Source of the DNA: a virus
Length of the DNA stretch: 22,375 bases
Strand: one strand, 5' to 3'
Virus record (IMG/VR): IMGVR_UViG_3300031251_000111
Location: 1-22,375 of that record
This document shows positions 13,472-20,446 of this stretch, piece by piece (position 1 is the first letter of the stretch; every line of letters starts with the position of its first letter). The notes beneath the pieces were generated by a model. That model ran no database searches. It was not told the origin of the DNA and worked only from the letters and a program-made list of their open reading frames with translations. A program made the translations under genes and the position numbers.

Positions 13472-16154
13472 TACTCTCCTTTCCATGTGTCGCTTCATCT
13501 AGAGTGGTGAGTGATACACCAAGTGCGGACGCAACTTCTGCTCTTGTATAACCAGACGCAAGCATCTGCTGTGCTCGTGTAGTCTTAGCAGGAGTCATCT
13601 TGACTGCACGCTTAGGGGTGGCGAGCTTACGAACAACATCTAGGTCGGCCTTGTTTAGAATCTCATTTAGTTTAGTGGTGCTTATAGCACCGGCCTGAAT
13701 GGCTTCCCATTCCTTAGGTGTGATAGTAATCTCTGTACCACGTGCGTTCATGCGGGCACGGGCAGCAGAAAGAGCCTGATACTTTACCTTCTTCTCAGTC
13801 TCATCGTCCATGTTTGGATTAGCTTCACGCACCTGCTTGATGACGGCGCCTGCGATGAGTTGGGCCTGTCGCTCCTGGGGTCTGTTTCTATAAACTAATT
13901 GTAGTTTAGAATTGAGGGAGGATACTTCTGCGGCATACGTTTTACGAGCGCTAGGAGAGTACTTAGCAGGCGGTGTGTTGACTGCTTCTTTCCTAGCCGC
14001 ATCGCCAAGAGCCTTAAGCTTGTTGGAGTGATCAGCATACAGGCGCTCTTGTGGTAGACCAGATGACAGAGTATGAGCATCCTCAGTTTCAGCAAGCGCT
14101 TTAGACTTGATCTGAATTGGTTTAGGAGTGCCGTCTTTGCCAGGTATAGTTCTACCTGTCTCAACATAGACTCTCTTACCAGTTGCCTTATCAATGGGTC
14201 CACCATCTCGTGCTGGTCTTGCTACACGTTCTGGAATACGAACCTCAGCGCCGGCCCTAGAAATTAAAGTGCTTGCTCCAGCACGGGCATTGCCACGATA
14301 CTTCTTATTAAGCTGCGCAATACCGTTAACTCTGGCCGACTCTTTGTAGTTAAGCTCATGCTTCTCTGCATCGATGACCACCATTGAGTGCTTGATCGCA
14401 CGGGTAAGTTCGGATCTTGTAGCACCCATGATCGTCATGTCAGTAATCAGGTTAGAGATAGACCCCATCTCTTGGCCCTTCTGACGAGAAGTCATAACGG
14501 GCATGCCAGGATACTTTGGAAAGGAGGCCTTAGGATCGAAGTCCTTAAGACCTTCTAACGCAGGAGTACTCTTAACTTTGCGGCTACCATTAGGTATAAC
14601 AATAACCGCATCACCATCAAAGTCTGCGCCAGACAAACGCTCTGCTACGGCATGATGAATCCCAATAGCGTCTCGGGCATCGCCCAACAATTTCTTTGCT
14701 TCTGGATTGTTATTGTTAACAGTAAGTTCAGGAATTTCAAAAGTTCCACCATGAGGATGTCGAATCAATACAACCTGTTCACCATTATGGAAGTTAGGCG
14801 CATACACCTCAGTCTCTTTAAGACTATCCATAGGGAGAATAACATGGGTGGCCTGACGAGTATTGATAGCAGCAGCCTTCAGGTGTACCGCAGCCTTAGA
14901 TGTCTCATCCCCAAAAGACTCGAGAAGTTTCTTTCGAACAGCCGGGTTTGTCAACTCGGATAGCCGATTGAATTCCTTTAGTCTTTGCTCATAAGTCATT
15001 GCCAACTGCGAACGAATGAGTGATGGACTCTGCTTAGACAACATCTGAGAAGAAAGATTCTTACTCCAATCTTTCCAGTTACCTTCCTCATTAACGATGT
15101 TCATCACCGAAGTGAGATGTTCATTACCTTTGTCGTCCTTCTCAACAAGCTGACGAGCAATCTGAGATCCGAACGGATTGTTTGGATCTACCTTTCCCTG
15201 ATCATCAGTCTCGAGTTTCTTCATTGCGTCGAGCTTATTACCGGTGTCTTCCTTGTTCGTATTGAACTGAAGATCTACGCCAGGAGGCAGACCATCTTTG
15301 TACATGGCCATGCCTTTAAGGTAGTGCGTGCCATCGACCATGACACGAACTTGAGCATACCTAGCTGAACCTAAAGACACATCCTTAACGCCTGGCCTAA
15401 CAAAGATCACACCATCAGCATTCTTTCCACCTTCTGAACCGTACTTAACTGCGACTCGACTAGAGTCAATGCCCATTGGAAAGTGAATGCCATAGAAAGT
15501 TCGGCCGCCATCATCAGAGAAATTATAGACCTGCTTGATGTTAGCGAGATTCTGCCATGCTTCTTTCTGCGTTGTGCCTGGAGTAGCAAGAATCTTATAG
15601 TTGGTGTATTGTCCGGTGGCAACCTGAGGGCCTTTAACTGAATGGACCTCATACCCTTGTTCTTTAAGAATGGCTAAAGCAGCGCCAAGCTTAGTCGCAC
15701 TAATCCCAATGTGAGTCTCAACACCACTGCCCACATCGACAAACTTCTTCTCATCTACCTGGTTCTTCAACATGTTCGCAGTTGAAAGAAGAACGTCTGC
15801 CTTATCCTTAGCGCCAGGAGCTAGTAAAGAACGAACGTAAGATTCGTTTCTACCAAGACGCTGACCAATAGCAACATTAGACATGCCTTTGTTTCGGTAA
15901 CGCTGAGCAGTGTCAATCTCTGCTTGCTGCTGTTGGTTCTTCGCAATTGTCTTTTGCGCACGAAGTTGAGTAGTCGAAAGTCCAAAGCCCTTAGCAATGT
16001 CTGTTTCCGACATTCCCTTCTTCTTAAGATCCGAAATCATGTTCAAAAACAAACGATTGTGCTCTGGTTCGTCTACTCCAGAACCCCAAGGATATCGACC
16101 ACTACGACGAAGGATGCCATAGTGCTCAAGATATTGCTCTTCGCTGATTAGCAC
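13464..16154 (-). CDS. Two-barrel RNA polymerase-like protein with HTH-like segments and an N-terminal head tag
   Basis: This is an 896-residue protein; GTG start overlaps the previous stop by one base. Residues 4-27 are a variant of the EHHGVKGxKWG tag (EEQYLEHYGILRRSGRYPWG). Residues 48-72 and 86-112 are HTH-like (SETDIAKGFGLSTTQLRAQK; MSNVAIGQRLGRNESYVRSL), as is the C-terminus near 865-890. At 504-516, AERLSGADFDGDA contains DFDGD, the metal-binding signature of RNA polymerase beta-prime. VVLIRHPHGGTFEIPEL lies upstream, where beta-prime has its RAPTLHR segment. Residues 274-298 (DGTHYLKGMAMYKDGLPPGV then DLQFN) resemble the beta-subunit barrel with its catalytic Lys (candidate Lys280). 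Both barrels in one chain recall YonO and QDE-1. Enzyme activity is inferred. Such proteins occur in other phages, generally unannotated. Confidence 0.85.
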   Translation of the reverse strand: MLISEEQYLEHYGILRRSGRYPWGSGVDEPEHNRLFLNMISDLKKKGMSETDIAKGFGLSTTQLRAQKTIAKNQQQQAEIDTAQRYRNKGMSNVAIGQRLGRNESYVRSLLAPGAKDKADVLLSTANMLKNQVDEKKFVDVGSGVETHIGISATKLGAALAILKEQGYEVHSVKGPQVATGQYTNYKILATPGTTQKEAWQNLANIKQVYNFSDDGGRTFYGIHFPMGIDSSRVAVKYGSEGGKNADGVIFVRPGVKDVSLGSARYAQVRVMVDGTHYLKGMAMYKDGLPPGVDLQFNTNKEDTGNKLDAMKKLETDDQGKVDPNNPFGSQIARQLVEKDDKGNEHLTSVMNIVNEEGNWKDWSKNLSSQMLSKQSPSLIRSQLAMTYEQRLKEFNRLSELTNPAVRKKLLESFGDETSKAAVHLKAAAINTRQATHVILPMDSLKETEVYAPNFHNGEQVVLIRHPHGGTFEIPELTVNNNNPEAKKLLGDARDAIGIHHAVAERLSGADFDGDAVIVIPNGSRKVKSTPALEGLKDFDPKASFPKYPGMPVMTSRQKGQEMGSISNLITDMTIMGATRSELTRAIKHSMVVIDAEKHELNYKESARVNGIAQLNKKYRGNARAGASTLISRAGAEVRIPERVARPARDGGPIDKATGKRVYVETGRTIPGKDGTPKPIQIKSKALAETEDAHTLSSGLPQERLYADHSNKLKALGDAARKEAVNTPPAKYSPSARKTYAAEVSSLNSKLQLVYRNRPQERQAQLIAGAVIKQVREANPNMDDETEKKVKYQALSAARARMNARGTEITITPKEWEAIQAGAISTTKLNEILNKADLDVVRKLATPKRAVKMTPAKTTRAQQMLASGYTRAEVASALGVSLTTLDEATHGKESNG

Positions 16155-16711
16155 TACAGACCCCTTTCTTTAAGCAACTCGATCTTCATGTCAAGTTCGA
16201 CAATACGACTCATGATCCTATCAATCTCAACGGGATCACCTTCCCAAATCTGAACATCTCCGTTTTGGTAGATACGGAATTCCATCTTTATGTCATATGG
16301 ATTCACGTTATACTCTAAACAAAATATAGCTGCATAAACCTCGAGCTGATGAACCGAAGCCGGCGTGGTTCCAGTTTTCAGATCATGAATACGCAACATA
16401 CCACGACGAAACGACAGCGTGTCAGCGTGACCAAAACAATTGTCAGAGTAATATAGCGGCTGTTCAACACTCATCTTGTAGCCGATGCCATCATTCACAT
16501 ATCTAGACAACGTTGGGTCTGCTTTAGAAAGCTTTACGCCAAGTTGAATCGCCGTATGTGCAAGATCATGCAGAGCAGTTCCTCGAGCTGCGGCTCTCTG
16601 CGAAATATAACGAGCTTCTAACTTTTGATCATTGTAGTTGAGCCAATGGTAATAGCTCGGGCTTAGAAAGGAGTGTCTACCTTCTAACGCCGAATGCGAG
16701 TTGAAGTCCAT
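16154..16711 (-). CDS. PD-(D/E)XK nuclease, Cas4/RecB-like exonuclease
   Basis: This is a 185-residue protein with AGAGGT upstream; it overlaps VRR-NUC by 35 bases. It has ARGTALHDLAH (His48), GHADTLSF (Asp97), IHDLKTG (Asp110, Lys112) and HQLEVYA (Gln122, Tyr126). This is the ordered motif set of RecB/Cas4-type nucleases. I see no Cys set for an iron-sulphur cluster, unlike classical Cas4. It probably degrades or processes DNA ends during replication or recombination. It lies between a second nuclease and the RNAP-like gene. Confidence 0.88.
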   Translation of the reverse strand: MDFNSHSALEGRHSFLSPSYYHWLNYNDQKLEARYISQRAAARGTALHDLAHTAIQLGVKLSKADPTLSRYVNDGIGYKMSVEQPLYYSDNCFGHADTLSFRRGMLRIHDLKTGTTPASVHQLEVYAAIFCLEYNVNPYDIKMEFRIYQNGDVQIWEGDPVEIDRIMSRIVELDMKIELLKERGL

Positions 16712-16973
16712 CTAATACCTCTTGCTCGTTCTCCGGAAATATAAACGCAGCAAACGACTCTCTGTCCATCATTTCTACGTAGTACCGTTGGTTAGGCTGC
16801 TCGATAGCATGCCTATTCGCTTTGACTTCTAGCATAGCCCAATGTACGCCATAGAATATAGAAAGATCGGGAACACCTTGTAGGTAGCTCGAATCGTTTT
16901 TCAAAATGATGCAGCCAGGAAACATGCGTTCTAACTTTTTAATAAGACTTGCTTGATACGCAGACTCTCTCAT
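16677..16973 (-). CDS. VRR-NUC domain nuclease
   Basis: This is a 98-residue protein that is essentially one VRR-NUC domain. It starts MRESAYQASLIKKLERMFPG (Glu3), then GVPDLSIFYGVHWAMLEVKA (Asp36, Glu49, Lys51) and QPNQRYYVEMM. These match the E...PD...ExK...Q order of the family, known from FAN1 and many phage stand-alone proteins. Family members cut branched or flap DNA, including Holliday junctions. The ATG has GAGGTGA upstream and follows a weak terminator. It likely works with the adjacent Cas4-like nuclease and the helicase. Confidence 0.92.
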   Translation of the reverse strand: MRESAYQASLIKKLERMFPGCIILKNDSSYLQGVPDLSIFYGVHWAMLEVKANRHAIEQPNQRYYVEMMDRESFAAFIFPENEQEVLDGLQLAFGVRR

Positions 16974-16989
16974 GGCTCACCTCACTCAG

Positions 16990-17013
16990 AAAAAGAAAAG
17001 GGGTGTTCTCCCT
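16990..17013 (-). terminator. Weak Rho-independent terminator before the VRR-NUC gene
   Basis: On the minus strand AGGG-AGAACAC-CCCT is followed by TTTCTTTTT. The stem is only four pairs, so termination may be partial. It lies between the HNH gene and the VRR-NUC gene. The T-tract is good; the stem is not. Confidence 0.45.
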
Positions 17014-17039
17014 ATTACAGTCGGTGTTTTACTGACGAC

Positions 17040-17068
17040 TTTATACTTATTTAGGTTTATACCTATTT
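17040..17068 (-). repeat. Two tandem copies of the GTATAAA element
   Basis: The minus strand reads AAATAGGTATAAACC followed directly by TAAATAAGTATAAA. These are variants of the AAAGTAAGTATAAA element found five times at 17,583-17,855. They lie just after the NUMOD4/HNH gene, so that gene is flanked on both sides by the element. They may be operators, promoters or replication elements. Confidence 0.6.
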
Positions 17069-17069
17069 G

Positions 17070-17567
17070 TTACAGCTTCACCCAATCGAAGATTTGGTAG
17101 GTTGGGAAGGTTGGTACTTTGTTTACAAGCGACATGTACACTTCTTCAAACAGTAGGCCATTAGTGACAGACGCTTCAACCACATCAGAATACAGCAGCC
17201 CACTCTTACGATCTTTAACAGGACCGAGACCAGAATATTGTTCTAGGTGTTGAAACTGTCGCTTGTACTTCCACGCAAACCATCTTGGACGCCAGACTAA
17301 ATTACTAGCATTATTATTTTCCTGATTACCGTCCAAATGCATGGGCGTATCGAAACGCTCGCTGGCACCATCAACGAACGCCTCAGCTACGAGAACTTTT
17401 ACACTTCGTGTGTATTGTCGACTTCCAGATACGAGCCCAACCTTCACACCTCCTTGTTGAGTCAAACTTGTGTTCATCAGACGACCACGATCTTCATTGC
17501 GGACACGACCGTGAGAGCTAACCGAATAGTTTGGGAAATTCTTTATCGTGAGCCACATTTCATCCAT
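17070..17567 (-). CDS. NUMOD4/HNH endonuclease, probably homing type
   Basis: I take the ATG at 17567 (165 residues) because CGGAG lies seven bases upstream; an upstream in-frame ATG at 17630 would run through a repeat element. Residues 5-24 are WLTIKNFPNYSVSSHGRVRN, a NUMOD4 DNA-binding motif. They are followed by VKVLVAEAFV and HLDGNQENNNASNLVW (about 77-92), an HNH_3-type core. Family members are mobile free-standing endonucleases in phages that cut intronless or related alleles. It is flanked by repeat elements, which fits insertion. The C-terminal half has no recognised domain. Confidence 0.88.
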   Translation of the reverse strand: MDEMWLTIKNFPNYSVSSHGRVRNEDRGRLMNTSLTQQGGVKVGLVSGSRQYTRSVKVLVAEAFVDGASERFDTPMHLDGNQENNNASNLVWRPRWFAWKYKRQFQHLEQYSGLGPVKDRKSGLLYSDVVEASVTNGLLFEEVYMSLVNKVPTFPTYQIFDWVKL

Positions 17568-17582
17568 AAAAATACTCCGAGG

Positions 17583-17787
17583 TTTATACTTACTTTTAGC
17601 ACTTTTTAGGCTTTGGCCAAAAATGGACAAAAACCTTGAAAAACTTTTTTAAAAAGGGGTAGGTTTATACTTACTTTCTCTCGCGCGTACAGAAGAAGTA
17701 GGTATAAAGTGACCATATTTTAAAAAGTTTTTGACTTTTTTTCTCGTTTTTGGCCAAAGCCCGAAATGACCGAAAAGTAAGTATAAA
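17583..17787. repeat. Large imperfect inverted repeat, 205 bp, with a CGCGCG centre
   Basis: Arm 17,583-17,677 and the reverse complement of 17,696-17,787 share four blocks in the same order: TTTATACTTACTTTT, GGCTTTGGCCAAAAA, AAAAACTTTTT and TTTATACyTACTT. All pairs centre near 17,685, inside CGCGCG. The outer blocks match over 14-15 bases. The region lacks genes apart from the HNH upstream sequence. It could be a replication origin, a two-sided regulatory site, or a structure-forming element. Nearby helicase and nuclease genes favour replication. Confidence 0.85.
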
Positions 17788-17840
17788 GAATAGCCGTTTT
17801 TCTGCATAAGCCCAGGTCAGAGGCCTAACGGTCTAAAACA

Positions 17841-17898
17841 TTATACTTACTTTCCGGTCTTACGGAGGGCTAAATCTCTGGCCATTTTTGAAATTCCC
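17841..17898. repeat. Third, degenerate copy of the repeat unit
   Basis: The + strand TTATACTTACTTTCCGGTC, then CGGAGGGCT and TGGCCATTTTTGAAATT, repeats the block order of the 17,696-17,787 arm (TTTATACTTACTTTTCGGTC, CGGGCTTTGGCCAAAAA), but in the opposite orientation in the window. On the minus strand its core reads AAAGTAAGTATAAT, with a perfect TATAAT -10 hexamer. It fills the space up to the helicase stop. Confidence 0.7.
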
Positions 17899-17899
17899 A

Positions 17900-19129
17900 T
17901 CACAAAACCCCATGTTTCTCGTCCATGGACGTCGTGAATTCGTCAAAATATGGAAGGTTTTCATCAGCCCATTTGTTCTCATTAAATGACTCTTTTTTGC
18001 TCAAAGAATTGCGAATTGCTCGGTCCACGGCAGAATTGGCCATAAATGTGAAGTAGTACAAGTCAGAAAAGTAAGTATTAAGTCTATCGATTCTGCCCTG
18101 TGCTTGGTGAAATTGTTTGTACGAATATGTGAGCGAATAGAAGACGATAATGTTCGTTTCTGTACAGTTCCAACCCTCAGATCCGGCTGTGTATTGGACC
18201 AAATATACCCAGCGGTCAGATTTCGGAATAGGCTCATGTTTGTGCCCGTTCCATTCTGCCACCTCAACCAGATCTGCCTTATCGTCGTACAACTCACGCA
18301 AAATATCCAGCTCGTAGTTGAAGTTGTAGAACACGATGATCTTAGGATATCGATCCATAAGACCACGCAACTGCTCGAGCCTTGATCTGTCACCAAACAC
18401 AATCCTACGCAACACAGCAAACATCTCAGACACATCTCGCATTGGGCGATCTTCAAATATGTTCCATCGCTCGTCCTTAGCTTTCTTGAACAAGTCGATG
18501 TCGTAGAACACCCGAACGTCCTGATGATGTCTAACCGCATCGCTCAAATATGGCATTTCTACAAGCACGTCACGTTTGTGTTGTTCCAACGTCTTTACAT
18601 CTAGGTACCGCTCAATTCTCGGGTATCTACTGAATGGTGCATAGACGACATGCTCCCTCTTGAACTGAGTGATGTTCTTGTAGAAACCATTAGCGATGAA
18701 TACCGGCACGTAATCCAGCCAAGTGTCACCCGGCGTCGCCGTGAGTATGAGCCAAGCGTTGCCGCCTTTAACAATCTTATGAAAAGATTTAACCCAAGCT
18801 CCATTCCCCACTAACCTTTGTTCGTCGAAGATGAAGAAGCATCCGGTTCGCTCTTCGTATTTTCCGATGTTGTTCCAGGAATCAACCGTAAGCGTTCCCG
18901 CAAGCGTTGCTTCTGTAGTCTTACCGATTCCGAACTTTGCCGCATCACCTTCCCATTCAAGCGAGTCACGCTTCTTGGCAGTCGTGATGACGATGATTTC
19001 ATCCATCAACTCCTTTTCCATGTAGTAGGCCAGAGCCACGATGCTCTTCCCACTACCAACTCCGCCCCAAAGGATTTTACCGTTACTCAGTCGTTCCAGT
19101 ACTTCCTTCTGATGAGGCCTTAAGTTCAT
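17900..19129 (-). CDS. SF2 helicase (SNF2/DEAD-like ATPase)
   Basis: This is a 409-residue protein. I chose ATG at 19129 because AGGAGG stands seven bases upstream, and MNLRPHQKEVL is the usual N-terminus of such enzymes. Motif I WGGVGSGKS (22-29), motif II FDEQR (101-105), motif III LTATPG (129-134) and motif VI QAQGRIDR (342-349) appear in order with a motif V-like TAGSEGWN near 314-321. It should use ATP to move on double-stranded DNA in replication, repair or recombination. DEQR instead of DEAH is a family variant. The gene start overlaps the upstream gene by 47 bases. Confidence 0.93.
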   Translation of the reverse strand: MNLRPHQKEVLERLSNGKILWGGVGSGKSIVALAYYMEKELMDEIIVITTAKKRDSLEWEGDAAKFGIGKTTEATLAGTLTVDSWNNIGKYEERTGCFFIFDEQRLVGNGAWVKSFHKIVKGGNAWLILTATPGDTWLDYVPVFIANGFYKNITQFKREHVVYAPFSRYPRIERYLDVKTLEQHKRDVLVEMPYLSDAVRHHQDVRVFYDIDLFKKAKDERWNIFEDRPMRDVSEMFAVLRRIVFGDRSRLEQLRGLMDRYPKIIVFYNFNYELDILRELYDDKADLVEVAEWNGHKHEPIPKSDRWVYLVQYTAGSEGWNCTETNIIVFYSLTYSYKQFHQAQGRIDRLNTYFSDLYYFTFMANSAVDRAIRNSLSKKESFNENKWADENLPYFDEFTTSMDEKHGVL

Positions 19130-19466
19130 TAATAGCCTCCTGGATTTTGGCAGTCGTTTGTGGATCATTAACCCATTTCAAATATGCTTCTTCATCTTCA
19201 TACATAGCTTCACGCTCTCGCCATTGGTCAACCAACTCGCCTAGGCGTTCCCAACCGTCGACGCCAATACACATCAGCTCAACATCATCAAAGTTGGAGT
19301 CTCGAAATCTGAAATCATGGCATCGTTTACCAATATGGACATTCAAACCAAACCCGGGTTCGAATCGAACATACAGTCCGCATTCTTCATTTTTAGCCCC
19401 CAATCGCTTGTACCGATCGGTTACTGGAACTCCAAACTCGTCCGTATCAACAGTTACATTACTCAT
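19083..19466 (-). CDS. Unknown acidic protein next to helicase
   Basis: This is a 127-residue protein. Its ATG overlaps the stop of the upstream gene (ATGA), with GGAGG upstream. The sequence has an N-terminal beta-type part (NEECGLYVRFEPGFGLNVHI, then GKRCHDFRFRDS), then a helical acidic part (WERLGELVDQWREREAMYED) and a Ser/Thr/Glu tail. No domain is recognised. Coupling with the helicase gene suggests a shared operon and perhaps a shared process. Confidence 0.85.
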   Translation of the reverse strand: MSNVTVDTDEFGVPVTDRYKRLGAKNEECGLYVRFEPGFGLNVHIGKRCHDFRFRDSNFDDVELMCIGVDGWERLGELVDQWREREAMYEDEEAYLKWVNDPQTTAKIQEAINELKASSEGSTGTTE

Positions 19467-19735
19467 GTGTAGCCTCCGTATTTAGGAAGTGCGCCGTGAA
19501 ACACACCAGGACGCAGCGAATATACATACCTGCCATCAACTCTCTCACGAAGCATAATTCCCTTACGCACCATCATTCGGACAACCTCGCCAATACGTTT
19601 GGCTTGTTTATCCATCTCAACAGAGATCTCCCAGATGGTTACGTACCATGGGCCATCACCACGTGTCCGATATAGATGCAAAAGAATTGCTCGTTGATTA
19701 TCGCTTAGATCACAGACCCGAATCGGGAAGTTCAT
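19463..19735 (-). CDS. Winged-helix-like DNA-binding protein
   Basis: This is a 90-residue protein. LSDNQRAILLHLYRTRGDGP, then VTIWEISVEMDKQAKRIGEV and VRMMVRKGIMLRERVDGRYV form helix-helix-recognition-helix-wing in the MarR/wHTH style. The Arg/Tyr-rich wing ends RYVYSLRPG. It could regulate transcription in this small-gene block or bind DNA in replication. Its start overlaps the upstream gene by 26 bases, and its ribosome site is weak. The fold is inferred from pattern only. Confidence 0.75.
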   Translation of the reverse strand: MNFPIRVCDLSDNQRAILLHLYRTRGDGPWYVTIWEISVEMDKQAKRIGEVVRMMVRKGIMLRERVDGRYVYSLRPGVFHGALPKYGGYT

Positions 19736-19898
19736 TTGGATAACCCCTAAATATAGCTTCGCCAGTGATTATGTCGTTTCGTCGCTCATAAGGTCTTGAC
19801 GTATCTATACCTCTCTGTCTTAGTATAACTCTACGAAGAGCAAAAGGATGCCAGAAATCATCGTCAGGACCAATTCGTATTTCAATTATCTCGTCCAT
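19710..19898 (-). CDS. Small unknown protein
   Basis: This is a 62-residue protein, MDEIIEIRIGPDDDFWHPFA then LRRVILRQRGIDTSRPYERR, with AGGAG upstream of the ATG. It is charged, with no membrane span and no Cys. Overlap with the winged-helix gene suggests coupled translation. No family was recognised. Confidence 0.75.
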   Translation of the reverse strand: MDEIIEIRIGPDDDFWHPFALRRVILRQRGIDTSRPYERRNDIITGEAIFRGYPNELPDSGL

Positions 19899-19906
19899 GC
19901 CTTCTC

Positions 19907-20200
19907 CTAGTTATTATTCGGATCGCCAAAGACAGTTTTTTCACTTTCGTCAGCAGGAGGAATGATCAACCACCCACTCATGTTCGGCTTGATTTTGTCC
20001 AAATATAGTTTCAGCGTGAAACCAGGCAGCGGCTCCATGACCACATCCAAATTGCCATGAGATACGGAATATGACTTGATCGTACCTAGACGCACAGCAT
20101 TCTGCCCAAGCTGAACAATCAACTCACTTCCAGGCTCGATCAACAGATTTTGCGCAAACGTCGTTCCGTCTGGGCGAGGTGCTCGCAATCGTACGTCCAT
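19907..20200 (-). CDS. Small beta-rich protein, paralogue of the next gene
   Basis: This is a 97-residue protein with AAGGAG upstream. MDVRLRAPRPDGTTFAQNLL continues with RLGTIKSYSVSHGNLDVVME. It aligns with the 78-residue protein at 20210-20446 through P-R-x2-G-x2-FA, I-x2-G, R-x-G-x-I-x-SY-x-V-x2-G-x-L and E-x2-P-x-F. The two look like a tandem duplication. This copy has a longer Glu/Asp-rich tail. Function is unknown. Confidence 0.82.
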   Translation of the reverse strand: MDVRLRAPRPDGTTFAQNLLIEPGSELIVQLGQNAVRLGTIKSYSVSHGNLDVVMEPLPGFTLKLYLDKIKPNMSGWLIIPPADESEKTVFGDPNNN

Positions 20201-20209
20201 AATTACTCC

Positions 20210-20446
20210 TTAAATTGGGTGCGGTCCTGGCTTAAAACCAGACAGGTCCGTGATGTGGTTGCTAAAAGAGGGTGGGGTCTCAATCGTCAAATATAATTCG
20301 CCATCCTCAACTCGGTATGATACAATCTTTCCGTATCGGATTTGAATAGTGCCGAAGTTGGAGACGAAATCGGTACCGTTGACAATGTCCAGATCGTCAG
20401 CGAATCTTTCTCCACGCTGGCGTGGCACCAGAATCTCGAATTGCAC
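20210..20446 (-). CDS. Small beta-rich protein, paralogue of the previous gene
   Basis: This is a 78-residue protein with a GTG start at 20446 preceded by GAGAGGAA. It lies 50 bases inside the end of the zinc-ribbon gene. Alignment with the paralogue at 19907-20200 supports this start. Key parts are VPRQRGERFADDLDIVNGTD, then IRYGKIVSYRVEDGELYLTI, ETPPSFS. It probably shares the fold and role of its neighbour. Unknown function. Confidence 0.8.
   Translation of the reverse strand: MQFEILVPRQRGERFADDLDIVNGTDFVSNFGTIQIRYGKIVSYRVEDGELYLTIETPPSFSNHITDLSGFKPGPHPI

Noticed and set aside
16677-16711. Gene overlap of 35 bases as a possible frameshift fusion of the two nucleases
   Set aside because: Each gene has its own start and ribosome site and each nuclease domain is complete, so two separate proteins are simpler.
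18066-18082. AAAAGTAAGTATTAAG inside the helicase gene resembles the repeat element
   Set aside because: It encodes RLNTYFSD next to the helicase motif VI, so coding constraint explains it, and it lacks the adjoining blocks.
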